DNA from: JAYKJB01 sp035284745 [NCBI: Candidatus Sericytochromatia bacterium]
GTDB lineage: Bacteria; Cyanobacteriota; Sericytochromatia; S15B-MN24
DNA: 64,000 nt
Assembly (NCBI GenBank): GCA_035284745.1
Contig: JAYKIL010000014.1
Location: 170,511 to 234,510 of the forward strand
Direction of reading: 5' to 3'
This document shows, piece after piece, positions 53,630-62,555 of the stretch. Each line of letters opens with the position of its first letter. Position 1 is the first letter of the stretch. The notes beneath the pieces are model-generated. The model saw only the letters and a list, made by a program, of their open reading frames with translations. It ran no database searches and was not told where the DNA came from. The translations under genes and the position numbers were made by a program.

Positions 53630-55624
53630 TTAGCCTCCCGGGGGAACCTTTATGCCATTAATTTCGACAATACCAAGGCCAGAGAACACCTCCGCCATCC
53701 GTTTGGGGTCCGTGCGCAGGGTGCCAATCGAGGCGCGTAGAGTCGCTTCATCCAAGCGTTCTAAGTTGGCCTCAAACATTTCCTGCAAATCCCCCCCGCC
53801 CAATAAAGGAACCTTATCATAGGCAATCAGGCGGTCCAACGTATCAGCAAACACCGACAAACTCATCCTGGTCTGGGCGTCCTTCATCGCCTCTTGTAAG
53901 GGACGTGGAAGATTTTCCGCGATGGGGGACAGGGCCGCCACAGGGTCGGTCTTTAACGACGAGCGAAAATTTGCATCCTCCAATAACAGACGCCCAAAGC
54001 GTCTGACGGCATCTATTTCAATGGCACGGTATCCTTGCTCTGTTGCGCTGGAAAAACTCATCGTGCCACCCTGCATTTTCTGGACAATTTCAAGCCGTTT
54101 TTGTTGATCGATAAATTGTGATTGTTCCGCAGGTGATAACCGCTCCCAAGTGCCCGCCAGTGCCCTCGAAGGATCCTGTGTAAACGCACTAATGAAGGCC
54201 AAATCTTGCGCAGCGACCCCCTTCTGAATGCGCATAAACACTTCTCGCAAAGGAGGCAATTCCACCCCGCGTTCTTTCGATTGGAGGCCAGAACGCGCTT
54301 GTTCTCCCAGTGCTCCCACGTCCAAGGCAACACCATTTGCTTTTGTAATTCGTTCGAGTGAATCCTGCGAAATCCCTGACTGCGCGAGGGCGGTCGCAAT
54401 TTGCTGAGGATCCTGACCGGCAGATTGCAACATCCGCGCAACGTCAGCAGGAGCAAAGCGACGAGAGTTCGCGTTCAGGTACAAAAACTTATCGGGCGCC
54501 TTACGCAGCAAAAGCTCAGGGTCCATATAAAAAGCCCGAAAACTCTCGGCAAAATCTTCCAGCGGATTCACCATCGAATACCCCATCGCCTCTACACCAA
54601 ACACCTCAAAGATCGCTTCACGCAGCGTGCGCTTCACTTTGAGGGTTTGTTCAAACTCTGAACGAAGTTCCGGATCCTGAATCTCGGCCAAAGTTTTCGC
54701 GATCGCTTGCGGGGTCAAATCCTCCGTAAAATTCTCATAGACAAAATTGTTGGTGCGACCTGGGCGAACGCCAGGGTTCAGGGCACGAACCGTCCCTGCC
54801 TCATCAAAACCGAACGTCTCGCGACCCTCCGCATCCTTCCAGGCAGACAATTTAGACCAATCGCGCATACTTCCCAACTCGGTTTGAGCGCCAAATTGAA
54901 TCTGGTGTCCTATCTCGTGTACCAAGACCTCTTGCATCCGAGAGGCTTGGGCGTCGCCCACTTCTATCACCCGTTTGCGATACTCGGCCAAGGCGTGAGG
55001 AAACCACGCCCGCAACATCAATCCGAGCGGGGCGGTGAGAGCAAACTTCTCGAGCACTTCGGCCGCACGGTAACCTGTTCGGCCGAGCACCCCTCGGCCC
55101 GCCTCCACTTCCACAACCGCAGCGCCGTCAGTCTGTCGATTAAAATGAGCCTCATCAAAGCGAGAAACCGACACCCGTCGAAACGTCACGCCCTGCACCA
55201 GAGCGCGATCCGAGGGGGTCAATGCATCCAAAACCCTAAAGGCAATGGCCGCATCCGAGATTCGAAAAAGTTCCACCGGCTCGAAAACAACGCCTTCTCC
55301 CCCCACAGTTTTGCTTGCTTTGGCTAACAGACGCTTGGACAACTGCAGTGTGGCGGTCCGCGCATTGGCTGAAAGGTCTTTCGATATGTCTCTCAAAACC
55401 TGCTCGGGCAGGGCTTTCAATGCGGCCTGATCCCGCGCCGACAATCGTTGAAAAGCCGGCGGAAATACAAAGGGCGTCGCGGCACCACTCCCCAGGGCCA
55501 CGTTATCTTGCCCTACCCCCACAATCGCAGCCAATGCCTCCAAATTAATGGGGCCTGTGGCGCGCTGTCCAGGCAAATGACCGGTTCCGGGGACTGAACC
55601 CGTATTTTTTGAAATATGACTCAC
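53630..55624 (-). CDS. Large HExxH metalloprotease with anthrax-lethal-factor-like (ATLF) features
   Basis: A 664-aa protein. GTG 55624 has AGGAGG 4-5 nt upstream (ATG 55657 would add 11 residues). No signal peptide is evident. HEIGH is at residues 236-240 in VLVHEIGHQIQFG. Some 115 residues later EDFAESFRAFYMDPE (about 356-370) has the second Glu pattern of the ATLF/M34 gluzincins. The C-terminal half is a long helical, Gln/Leu/Arg-rich region with no domain I can name. It is probably a cytoplasmic or non-classically exported protease. It is the first gene of the operon with the isoprenoid and receptor-phosphatase genes, 146 nt after coaBC. Confidence 0.75.
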   Translation of the reverse strand: MSHISKNTGSVPGTGHLPGQRATGPINLEALAAIVGVGQDNVALGSGAATPFVFPPAFQRLSARDQAALKALPEQVLRDISKDLSANARTATLQLSKRLLAKASKTVGGEGVVFEPVELFRISDAAIAFRVLDALTPSDRALVQGVTFRRVSVSRFDEAHFNRQTDGAAVVEVEAGRGVLGRTGYRAAEVLEKFALTAPLGLMLRAWFPHALAEYRKRVIEVGDAQASRMQEVLVHEIGHQIQFGAQTELGSMRDWSKLSAWKDAEGRETFGFDEAGTVRALNPGVRPGRTNNFVYENFTEDLTPQAIAKTLAEIQDPELRSEFEQTLKVKRTLREAIFEVFGVEAMGYSMVNPLEDFAESFRAFYMDPELLLRKAPDKFLYLNANSRRFAPADVARMLQSAGQDPQQIATALAQSGISQDSLERITKANGVALDVGALGEQARSGLQSKERGVELPPLREVFMRIQKGVAAQDLAFISAFTQDPSRALAGTWERLSPAEQSQFIDQQKRLEIVQKMQGGTMSFSSATEQGYRAIEIDAVRRFGRLLLEDANFRSSLKTDPVAALSPIAENLPRPLQEAMKDAQTRMSLSVFADTLDRLIAYDKVPLLGGGDLQEMFEANLERLDEATLRASIGTLRTDPKRMAEVFSGLGIVEINGIKVPPGG

Positions 55625-55803
55625 AAAACCTCCTGGCACGACACACTGAGAATGCATCGAGCAGCCTGGCCGTGATTTTCACGCCACCCAATGGGCTCGA
55701 CAAATATTGTGGTTGAGCCCTGAACCGGATGAACCGGTCCACGCACTCAAGAGCAGACTCCTGGTTATATACCCACGCCGTTAAGAGGGCCCCGCGCCAA
55801 GCC

Positions 55804-57006
55804 TTAACGTGTCGTGCGTTGCAAAAACAGGTCCCATATTTTCTCAGCGAGATCTCTTTTGGGAAGTTCCGGCCATTCGACAACAGGCCCTTCCCGCTCC
55901 ACGATGAGAATGTGATTCATATCGCTGTCAAAGCCGACTCCCAAACGACTGACATCATTGCCAATGATCCAATCGGCCTTTTTCTTCAGCAGCTTCTCGC
56001 GCGCGGCTCTTTCAGGATTTTCCGTTTCCGCCGCAAAACCGATCAGAAACTGTTTCCCTTTTCGTTGCCCAAGCTCCGCGAGAATGTCCGGATTGGGAAC
56101 AAGTTCCAACCTCCAGGTTTCGCCATCTTTTTTTCGCTTTGAGGTGGCAGCCTGCTGCGGTCGGTAATCAGCCACTGCCGCCGTCATCACCACGACATCT
56201 TGCTCATCGAAAACGGAATGAACCGCCGCCTGCATCTCCAGTGCTGTGTTGACAGACCGCAGTCGGACGCCGACAGGAGCAGTTGAGGGCTGTGTCGTCA
56301 CCAGCGTGACATCCGCACCGCGTCTCGCTGCGGCATCAGCGATCGCGTGTCCCATCCGCCCACTCGAGCGGTTACCCAGAAAACGCACCGGATCAAGCGG
56401 TTCGCGGGTGCCACCCGCCGTGACCAAAACCCTGACTCCCTTGAGAGTGTCTTTCGTGGACGTGAACGCCAAAAGCCAGTTCTCTAACTCTTCCGGCTCA
56501 GGGAGGCGGCCGATCCCCTCATCGCCACAAGCCATTTGACCCGTCCCCGGGGGAATCAAGTGAACACCGCGACGCCTGAGCGTCTCAATATTTTCCTGCG
56601 TCGCCGGATGGGCCCACATCCGAGGATTCATCGCAGGCGCAACAACGAGGGGGGCGTGACCGGCCAAGGCGGTCGCACACACAACGTCATCGGCCAAGCC
56701 TGCTGCCAACCTCGCCAGTGTGTTGGCTGTCGCAGGGGCAATCAAAAAGACATCCGCTGTCTTTCCGATTTCGATGTGACCAATGCCCCGCGAGGCGGGG
56801 AAATCAAAATCTTCACCTGACGACCACATATTGGCGTGAACAGGTCGGGCCGTTATCGCCTCAAACGTGAGAGGGGCGACAAATTTAGTCGCCGACTCTG
56901 TCATTAAGACTTGGACACCCCAGCCACGCTTCCGCATCCGGGATGCCAATTCAATGGTTTTGTAAGCAGAAATTCCGCCGGTAACCCCCAAGAGCAGACT
57001 GGGCAA
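55804..57006 (-). CDS. coaBC: Bifunctional phosphopantothenoylcysteine decarboxylase / synthetase
   Basis: CoaBC (EC 4.1.1.36 and 6.3.2.5), 400 aa, for coenzyme A synthesis. The CoaC half has GVTGGISAYKTIELASR (flavin site), APAMNPRMW and GQMACGDEGIGRLPE with the catalytic Cys; the CoaB half has VTAGGTREPLDPVRFLGN-type CTP-binding segment. TTG start with GAGGCC at 4-5 nt spacing. It follows rpoZ by 16 nt in a conserved cluster. Confidence 0.96.
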   Translation of the reverse strand: MPSLLLGVTGGISAYKTIELASRMRKRGWGVQVLMTESATKFVAPLTFEAITARPVHANMWSSGEDFDFPASRGIGHIEIGKTADVFLIAPATANTLARLAAGLADDVVCATALAGHAPLVVAPAMNPRMWAHPATQENIETLRRRGVHLIPPGTGQMACGDEGIGRLPEPEELENWLLAFTSTKDTLKGVRVLVTAGGTREPLDPVRFLGNRSSGRMGHAIADAAARRGADVTLVTTQPSTAPVGVRLRSVNTALEMQAAVHSVFDEQDVVVMTAAVADYRPQQAATSKRKKDGETWRLELVPNPDILAELGQRKGKQFLIGFAAETENPERAAREKLLKKKADWIIGNDVSRLGVGFDSDMNHILIVEREGPVVEWPELPKRDLAEKIWDLFLQRTTR

Positions 57007-57022
57007 AAAAGGCCTCTATCCA

Positions 57023-57229
57023 CTATAACAGGGCTGCTTCAGCCTCTTGACGTTGATGATCGGCCAATTCACGCAACGCCAACTTGATGGGCTTGCTCGC
57101 CTCAGGAGTGGACATCAACATGGGATCGTCCTTGATAGACTTCGCGCGGCGCGCCACAGTCAATACCAATTGATATTTGTTTTCTGTGTTGTTGAGCAAT
57201 TCTTGAGCTTTATCTTGCATTCCAGACAT
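57023..57229 (-). CDS. rpoZ: RNA polymerase subunit omega
   Basis: A 68-aa omega subunit. ATG 57229 with AAGGAAG 5 nt upstream; an upstream start would be an extension without a ribosome site. KYQLVLTVARRAKSI and the helix KPIKLALRELADH match the family. It is 35 nt downstream of gmk on the same strand. Confidence 0.9.
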   Translation of the reverse strand: MSGMQDKAQELLNNTENKYQLVLTVARRAKSIKDDPMLMSTPEASKPIKLALRELADHQRQEAEAALL

Positions 57230-57264
57230 GGTGGTCTTCCTTCCAAAAATATACGAGGGTTGGA

Positions 57265-57897
57265 TTATCGTGAGCCGCTGCGATGCACCCGGCATCGCTC
57301 CGCCGAAAAAATTGCTTGAAATTTCTGAACAGCCCGCTCGAGATCGTCATTGACGACCCTGTAATCATAGGCAGACAAATGACTCAGTTCACCGTCAACC
57401 ATCTTCAAACGTTGCTCAATGGCCTCGGGCGACTCCGAACGACGGTTTTTCAGGCGTTCCACCAACGAAGCGGTGGACGGAGGCAGCACAAAGATGTAGA
57501 CACCGCCCGGCATTTTTTCCCGCACCTGAATCCCACCTTGAACTTCAATTTCAAGAATGACATCAAATCCGGCCGAGAGTTGTTCCTCAACAAACTGTCG
57601 GGGGGTGCCGTACCAATGGTCTCCAAATTTCGCGAACTCCAACAATTCGTCCGACTTCACCATGCGCTCGAACTCTGCGGGGGTTCGAAAAAAATAGCTT
57701 TCCCCTTCTACCTCCCCGGGGCGTGGCGCACGCGTGGTCACGGACACGGACACCCGGGTTTGAGCATCCCGTTCTAAGAGGGCTTTGACGATCGTGCCTT
57801 TACCAACCCCGGAAGGCCCCGAAACAATAAAAAGTGCGCCGCCTTGCGCCCCAGAAATCAAGCCAGGGAGGGCACTGCCTTGAGCGTTGAGCAACAT
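57265..57897 (-). CDS. gmk: Guanylate kinase
   Basis: Gmk (EC 2.7.4.8) phosphorylates GMP. The 210-aa product has P-loop GPSGVGKG at residues 27-34, VTTRAPRPGEVEG and the GHWYGTP-type block (GDHWYGTP) near 95. ATG 57897 is 7 nt after the remA stop, with AGGAGG and GAGG upstream; GTG 57900 is an alternative. N-terminal 18 residues are longer than usual. Confidence 0.96.
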   Translation of the reverse strand: MLLNAQGSALPGLISGAQGGALFIVSGPSGVGKGTIVKALLERDAQTRVSVSVTTRAPRPGEVEGESYFFRTPAEFERMVKSDELLEFAKFGDHWYGTPRQFVEEQLSAGFDVILEIEVQGGIQVREKMPGGVYIFVLPPSTASLVERLKNRRSESPEAIEQRLKMVDGELSHLSAYDYRVVNDDLERAVQKFQAIFSAERCRVHRSGSR

Positions 57898-57904
57898 CAC
57901 GCCC

Positions 57905-58183
57905 TCAATCCTCCTCCCCTTCAGTCCGCAAATCATCCACTTTGAATTGTGAAAACCGATTGGCAACGGTTTCCGGTTGAATCGCGCTCAGAACCACGTG
58001 CTGGGAGTCCATAATCATCACGGCCCGGGTGCGGCGCCCGTAGGTCGCATCAATGAGATGCCCCGCTTCCCGCGCATCTTGGACGATCCGCTTAATGGGT
58101 GCCGACTCAGGACTCACAATCGCAATGACCCGACCGGCTGAAACCATATTCCCGAAGCCAATATTAACCAGTTTTAGGTCCAA
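57905..58183 (-). CDS. remA: RemA/DUF370 regulatory protein
   Basis: A 92-aa DNA-binding protein of the RemA (DUF370) family: [16 protein letters not shown], then [23 protein letters not shown] are nearly invariant. In Bacillus RemA activates matrix and osmoprotection genes. TTG start with GAGGTG at 7 nt. It precedes gmk, rpoZ and coaBC, an order also seen in Firmicutes. Presence next to exopolysaccharide and c-di-GMP genes is suggestive for matrix control but not proof. Confidence 0.93.
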   Translation of the reverse strand: MDLKLVNIGFGNMVSAGRVIAIVSPESAPIKRIVQDAREAGHLIDATYGRRTRAVMIMDSQHVVLSAIQPETVANRFSQFKVDDLRTEGEED

Positions 58184-58327
58184 TTGGACACCTCAAGCCA
58201 TCGCCCAAGCCGTCCGCGCGACCCGGAGACTCTCGCGCGCCAGCAGACGTCAACTGTCTACAAGTCTACCACTGGCGAAAAAACACCACAACGTACTCTA
58301 GTCTTAGCACGTGAAGTGTCCAGGCGC

Positions 58328-58783
58328 TTACTTCCAGAGTGGTACGAAAAACTTCGCGAGCGCGGCCATCGCAGGAGGCAACCCCACAGCCTTTGTACTG
58401 CGGGAATCTGTTGAACCGGCCCGCGCGAAACTTTTCACCTCTTGGGGAGTCGTGGAAACCGCCTTGACAGGGATTTCGCGGTCCATCACGAAGCCCAACT
58501 GTTCGCGAGCCAAGCGTTCAACGCCCGCGTTCGTCTTCGCGGCTGCAATTTGCGAGCGAAGGTCCCGGTGTTGGGCCTCTACAGCCACCTTCTCGGCTTT
58601 CAACATACCGGCCTGCCGAAGCAAGTGAACCTCTTGCAACCCGAGGCGGAAAATCAAACCTCCGAGATACAAAACAACACCGAGAAAAGCAAGGGTTGAA
58701 AACAAAGAAGGTGCAGCAACCATCTGGGAGGCGCGAGAATTTTTTCCCGTTTCCAGACGCCTGAGCGACCGCTGTCTGGGCAT
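58328..58783 (-). CDS. FtsB/DivIC-like septum-formation protein
   Basis: A 151-aa single-pass protein: short basic N-terminus, TM about 30-48, then a coiled coil (EVHLLRQAGMLKAEKVAVEAQ) with LAREQLGFV near 95, the FtsB/DivIC pattern. The last 45 residues are low complexity with a hydrophobic end. ATG 58783 with AGGAG 8 nt upstream. It is probably a divisome scaffold with FtsL and FtsQ. Gap to remA is 144 nt. Confidence 0.75.
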   Translation of the reverse strand: MPRQRSLRRLETGKNSRASQMVAAPSLFSTLAFLGVVLYLGGLIFRLGLQEVHLLRQAGMLKAEKVAVEAQHRDLRSQIAAAKTNAGVERLAREQLGFVMDREIPVKAVSTTPQEVKSFARAGSTDSRSTKAVGLPPAMAALAKFFVPLWK

Positions 58784-58943
58784 CGAATGGACTCCTGTCC
58801 GGGGGCAATAACACCCCGAAGCGTGATCAAGTTAACCTTGGCCCGGATCGACGTCAAGAAGATTGTCCGCCAATTTACATAACGTAACAAAAATGAGACC
58901 GGCGGAGGCCTCTCAACGACACTCGAACGCAAAAGACGCCAGT

Positions 58944-58949
58944 GTATAA
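58944..58949 (+). promoter_or_regulatory. -10 box upstream of the RlmI-like gene
   Basis: Perfect TATAAT. No good -35 at 16-18 bp. The predicted start is about 25 nt before the GTG at 58980. Confidence 0.45.
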
Positions 58950-58979
58950 TGGCAATTCAGGTTCGAGTCTCCATATTCT

Positions 58980-60332
58980 GTGAAACAAGAACCGATGCGC
59001 TGTGCGCTGGGACACAGGTTAACCACTCCCAATCGCCCTCAAATCATTGCCACAACAAGGGCCTCCACTCAGAAAGATTTTCCATTGGACACCTCCGCGC
59101 CTCACCCTGTTGCTCCCATTCAAACGCCACTGAATACCATTAGTGGAAAAGTCACGATCAAGAAGGGGCGCGAAACCCGTGTGAGCAATGGTCACCCGTG
59201 GGTTTTTAGCGGGGAAGTGGTCGCCGTGCCACCCGCCGAAACGGACGGACAACTCGCAGTCGTCGAAGACTTCAGAGGACGCTTCCTTGGCATCGGGTTC
59301 ATCAATACGCGGTCGAACATCTTGGTTCGCCTTCTCAGCCGGCAACGGGAATCAATTGATGCCTCGTTTTTCGCAAGAAGGGTTCGCGAAGCCATTTCTG
59401 TCCGGCACAAATACGCACGCCTAAGTGGCGACTCTCAAGCAGGCTATCGCGTCATCCACGCCGAGGCAGACGGGCTGCCCGGGCTCATTGTGGACCGATA
59501 TCACAACTGGCTCGTAGTCCAGGCACTTTCGATGGGAATGGCAGCGCGGTTGCCCGAATTACTGGATATCCTGCGTGAGGAACTCTCGCCGCAAGGAATT
59601 TACGAGAGAAGCGACGCTCCTGTGCGAACATTGGAAGGCTTACCGCGCACAAGTGGTGTGCTCTGGGGCCCTCCCCCTCCTGCCAAAATCGTCATTAACG
59701 AACACGGGGCGCTATTCGAAGTAGACATTGTCAATGGTCAAAAAACGGGATTCTTCCTCGACCAACGACTCAACCGGGTGCGACTTCGGGAACTGGTGGT
59801 GGGGCACCCTCACGTGCTGAATACCTTCTGCTATTCGGGCGGATTCAGCATTGCGGCGGCTCTGGGCGGGGCAGAATCTGTTCTCAGTGTTGATATTTCA
59901 CCGGAGGCCATTGAACTTGCGCAGCGGAATGCTGAGCTCAACGGGGTGGCGTCTCGCTGTGAATGGCTGGCCGCTAACGCTTTCGATACCCTGCGCGAGT
60001 TGGAGAAAGCCGAAAAGCGTTTCGATTTGGTCATTCTCGATCCGCCTGCTTTCACGAAGAACAAGGAATCGATCCCAGGAGCCATCCGCGGTTACAAAGA
60101 AATCAACCTACGCGCGATGCGCCTGCTCAACAGTGGTGGCTTGCTTGTTACCAGTTCCTGCTCACATCACATTACACCCGCGATGTTCACTGAAATTGTA
60201 GCCTCGGCTGCGGCGGACACCCGAAAACGCGTGCGCCAAATAGAGTTGCTCGGGCCCTCGCCCGACCACCCCGTTCTCCCCTCTGCTCCGGAAACGGACT
60301 ACCTCAAATTTATGGTAGTCGAGGTCAGTTAA
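58980..60332 (+). CDS. RlmI-like 23S rRNA (cytosine-C5) methyltransferase
   Basis: A 450-aa protein. Residues about 55-130 form a PUA domain (RVSNGHPWVFSGEV), then an EEHD-like linker and SAM methyltransferase with motif I LNTFCYSGGFSIAA near 280 and the catalytic motif DPPAFTKNKES near 350, plus SSCSHH near 387. This is the RlmI/RlmK family that makes m5C in 23S rRNA. The first 50 residues are not typical; the true start may be GTG 58980, ATG 58995 or later. A TATAAT box supports transcription from 58956. Confidence 0.92.
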   Translation: MKQEPMRCALGHRLTTPNRPQIIATTRASTQKDFPLDTSAPHPVAPIQTPLNTISGKVTIKKGRETRVSNGHPWVFSGEVVAVPPAETDGQLAVVEDFRGRFLGIGFINTRSNILVRLLSRQRESIDASFFARRVREAISVRHKYARLSGDSQAGYRVIHAEADGLPGLIVDRYHNWLVVQALSMGMAARLPELLDILREELSPQGIYERSDAPVRTLEGLPRTSGVLWGPPPPAKIVINEHGALFEVDIVNGQKTGFFLDQRLNRVRLRELVVGHPHVLNTFCYSGGFSIAAALGGAESVLSVDISPEAIELAQRNAELNGVASRCEWLAANAFDTLRELEKAEKRFDLVILDPPAFTKNKESIPGAIRGYKEINLRAMRLLNSGGLLVTSSCSHHITPAMFTEIVASAAADTRKRVRQIELLGPSPDHPVLPSAPETDYLKFMVVEVS

Positions 60333-60341
60333 TTTTTCCGT

Positions 60342-60746
60342 TCAGCGCCCATTGCGGATCGAGCCAGGCATCAGCCTGAATGCGGCCGCAGTTCCTTGGG
60401 AACCATTGCGCACAAAAATACTATTTTCCAATAAAACGACTTGAGACAGCCCCGGATTGCCAATGGCTCGTATCAAATTGATCCCATCCACCACACGAGT
60501 GGTGTCGAATTGCACGGCAAACTCTGGCCCCTCCGAGTCTTTCCCAATGGAAACGTCACCCCCGTTGGCGTCTGTGAAGAAAAACTCAACTTCGGTGATG
60601 TCCGACTGTTCAGGAGGCAACTGTAGGGCCAAGGTGATGGTGCCAGCCTGTACCTTGTAGGGCGGCACAAGATTGATCCCTCTCCCCGTGCAGGCCGAAG
60701 AAGCCAATAACAGGGCCCCTAACAAAACAATTGGTACACGCATCAC
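60342..60746 (-). CDS. Small lipoprotein of unknown function
   Basis: A 134-aa lipoprotein with lipobox SSAC (Cys19). The mature part is beta-rich (TITLALQLPPEQ, then VEFFFTDANGGDVSIG and LENSIFVRNGSQG). GTG start with GAGG 7 nt upstream, 1 nt after the AMIN gene stop. It converges with the RlmI-like gene (9 nt between ends). No known family is recognised. Probably an envelope partner of the AMIN protein. Confidence 0.7.
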   Translation of the reverse strand: MMRVPIVLLGALLLASSACTGRGINLVPPYKVQAGTITLALQLPPEQSDITEVEFFFTDANGGDVSIGKDSEGPEFAVQFDTTRVVDGINLIRAIGNPGLSQVVLLENSIFVRNGSQGTAAAFRLMPGSIRNGR

Positions 60747-60747
60747 G

Positions 60748-62331
60748 TTAAAACCTCATTTCCACTCGCGCCAGCGGCCCGAGTCGATTGAAGTTATACC
60801 CACTGCCCCCGTTGGCTAGCGAAATATCGAAACCCAAAGAAGTTCTCACTGTCCCCAGATCGTAATAAAGGGCCGGTGTGGTCCAGACGGCGAAAAGAGG
60901 CGCGATGTCCTCAGGAACCTCCAGAGCACCGAACAAAACGCCTCCCCCTAAACGCCAATCCAAACCAAAAACCTCGGCGAACGGCGCCAGCAGACGCGTG
61001 TGAAATGAGGGCCCGTGAAATAGTTGAGCGGGTGCATTCAGCACGGTGGCCTGCTCAGGCGGAAAAATGGGCGAGGGCACGTTGTCCGGGCCGAAACCGA
61101 CACTCACGGTATTCAGGTAGCGGACATGGTATCCTGCGCCGAGAATCATCTCGGACCCGTTCCAAGGCGAAAACGGGTAACCAAGGCCCGTGTTGAGCAT
61201 ATACGTGTCACGTTCATTGCCCGTGAGATTACCGGTCTGCTCGTCCGTCACCAGCAAACGATGATGATCCACATTTAGATGGTAAACCCAATCCCCGAGG
61301 CGGCTCTCAAAGGCTACTCCTTGGACGCTTGCGCCATCGGCTTGAAATTCGTGAAGCGGATTATCGGGCAATCCACTCTTCTCCGAGACCGTCACCGGGA
61401 AACCGCCGAAAAAACTTAGACTGGTCGTCGGAGTCGCCACACTGGATGTCTCATCCGGCTCAGGCTGGCGCGGTGGTTTCGGAATCGGAGTCGGCTCGAC
61501 GCTCGGCGTCGGCTCAGGCGTGGGAGTGACTTCGGCACTGGGCGTGGGCTCGGGAGTGGCCGTGGGCTCTGGCGTCGGCAACGGCGATGGTGCCGGCGGT
61601 GTCCATAGGGGACGTGGCGTCTCGGCGACCGGCGGCGCTGGCTGTGGAATCACTTTGCCTTTTCCCGCGATGGAGATTGAAAAGTTAATGTAATCGTTGG
61701 AGGGATCCGCCGTCACATTGAATTGTGAAATCCCTTGAGCCGCTACCTCAACCGTCACGCGATCATGCTTGGCGTGCTTGGGGCGAGGCCCCACCGAGTA
61801 TTTAAAGTCGGTGTGGCCGAAGGTCTGAAAAAACGTTCGCGTGGCCTCAGGAACTTTAGAGATGGGGGCCTTAGAGGGAGGAGAAGGAATCATTGCAGGC
61901 ATGGCTGCCGAAGGAAGCGCCGGCGCAGGACCATCCTGAATCGTGAGGACAATCTGCCGCCGCGACGCATCATTCAAAACCAAAACATCCGCGCCCTCCT
62001 TGAACTGGAGCACGACACGCGTCAAACCACCCGGACGAGGGGCCGCTGTCCAGCGAACCAAAGCGGCGCTTTCTGGAACCAAGCGGGTGATCAAGCGACG
62101 AGCGCGTGGAGACGCCTTGAAGTCAAAATAAATGCGCGGCGGCCCCGTTAACTTGTCGCTCTCAAAGGTCGGAAACTGCCCAAAATAGGGGATTAAAACC
62201 GCTTTCTTGTTCGCATCGTAGCGCGGCGTGCCCAATTCCGAACCGGCGGCCTGGGCTGGCGCAGGAACGAGCAAGGCTGGAAGCGCAACCAGCGAGGACA
62301 AAACGGCGGAGCGGTACAGCAAGTAAGACAT
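60748..62331 (-). CDS. AMIN-domain secreted protein with Pro-rich repeats and C-terminal beta domain
   Basis: A 527-aa exported protein. ATG 62331 has AAGGGG 5 nt upstream. Signal peptide with AQA cleavage near residue 28. AMIN domain about 36-133 (YFDFKASPRARRLITRL, VRWTAAPRPGGLTRVVLQFK), which binds peptidoglycan in cell-wall enzymes and pilus secretins. A second beta block lies about 165-235, then a Pro/Thr/Glu repeat (PTPEPT, TPEPTPS) around 250-300 and a C-terminal 200-residue beta-strand region ending in RVEMRF, like an outer-membrane barrel. No amidase or secretin domain is present. Likely tethers envelope layers. Confidence 0.85.
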   Translation of the reverse strand: MSYLLYRSAVLSSLVALPALLVPAPAQAAGSELGTPRYDANKKAVLIPYFGQFPTFESDKLTGPPRIYFDFKASPRARRLITRLVPESAALVRWTAAPRPGGLTRVVLQFKEGADVLVLNDASRRQIVLTIQDGPAPALPSAAMPAMIPSPPSKAPISKVPEATRTFFQTFGHTDFKYSVGPRPKHAKHDRVTVEVAAQGISQFNVTADPSNDYINFSISIAGKGKVIPQPAPPVAETPRPLWTPPAPSPLPTPEPTATPEPTPSAEVTPTPEPTPSVEPTPIPKPPRQPEPDETSSVATPTTSLSFFGGFPVTVSEKSGLPDNPLHEFQADGASVQGVAFESRLGDWVYHLNVDHHRLLVTDEQTGNLTGNERDTYMLNTGLGYPFSPWNGSEMILGAGYHVRYLNTVSVGFGPDNVPSPIFPPEQATVLNAPAQLFHGPSFHTRLLAPFAEVFGLDWRLGGGVLFGALEVPEDIAPLFAVWTTPALYYDLGTVRTSLGFDISLANGGSGYNFNRLGPLARVEMRF

Positions 62332-62411
62332 GTTGACCCCTTGGGCATCGGTTCGAAAAACGGCCACAACCTCGAAAAGACGGCCATGACGGGCGCTATC
62401 GTAACACCCGG

Positions 62412-62454
62412 GGTTTACAGAATCTGTGCGCCACGCACCAGGATTTACATAATC
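62412..62454. repeat. Two direct repeats upstream of the AMIN gene
   Basis: GGTTTACAGAATC (62412-62424) and GGATTTACATAATC (62441-62454), 30 bp apart, close to three helical turns. They lie about 80-120 bp upstream of the AMIN gene ATG (62331), in the region of its possible promoter. Candidate regulator-binding sites. Confidence 0.4.
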
Positions 62455-62489
62455 GCGAGCGCCGGAAGGTTCAACCGACCCCTTACCTA

Positions 62490-62527
62490 GAAAAATTCGG
62501 GCCATCCGCAAAACTGCAGATGGCCCG
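62490..62527 (-). terminator. Rho-independent terminator of the FxLYD-like lipoprotein gene
   Basis: CGGGCCATC / GATGGCCCG 9-bp stem with an inner short stem; on the minus strand GAATTTTTC follows. Confidence 0.82.
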
Positions 62528-62555
62528 TGGCAGAGGATTCTAAAATAAGTGCCGT

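Noticed and set aside
58959-58974. GGTTCGAGTC resembling a tRNA T-loop
   Set aside because: No acceptor, D or anticodon stems can be built around it; the bases after it do not pair.
61490-61575. Repeated GGCGTCGGCTC-like units as a CRISPR or DNA repeat element
   Set aside because: They encode the Pro/Thr/Glu repeat of the AMIN protein in frame and have no spacer structure.
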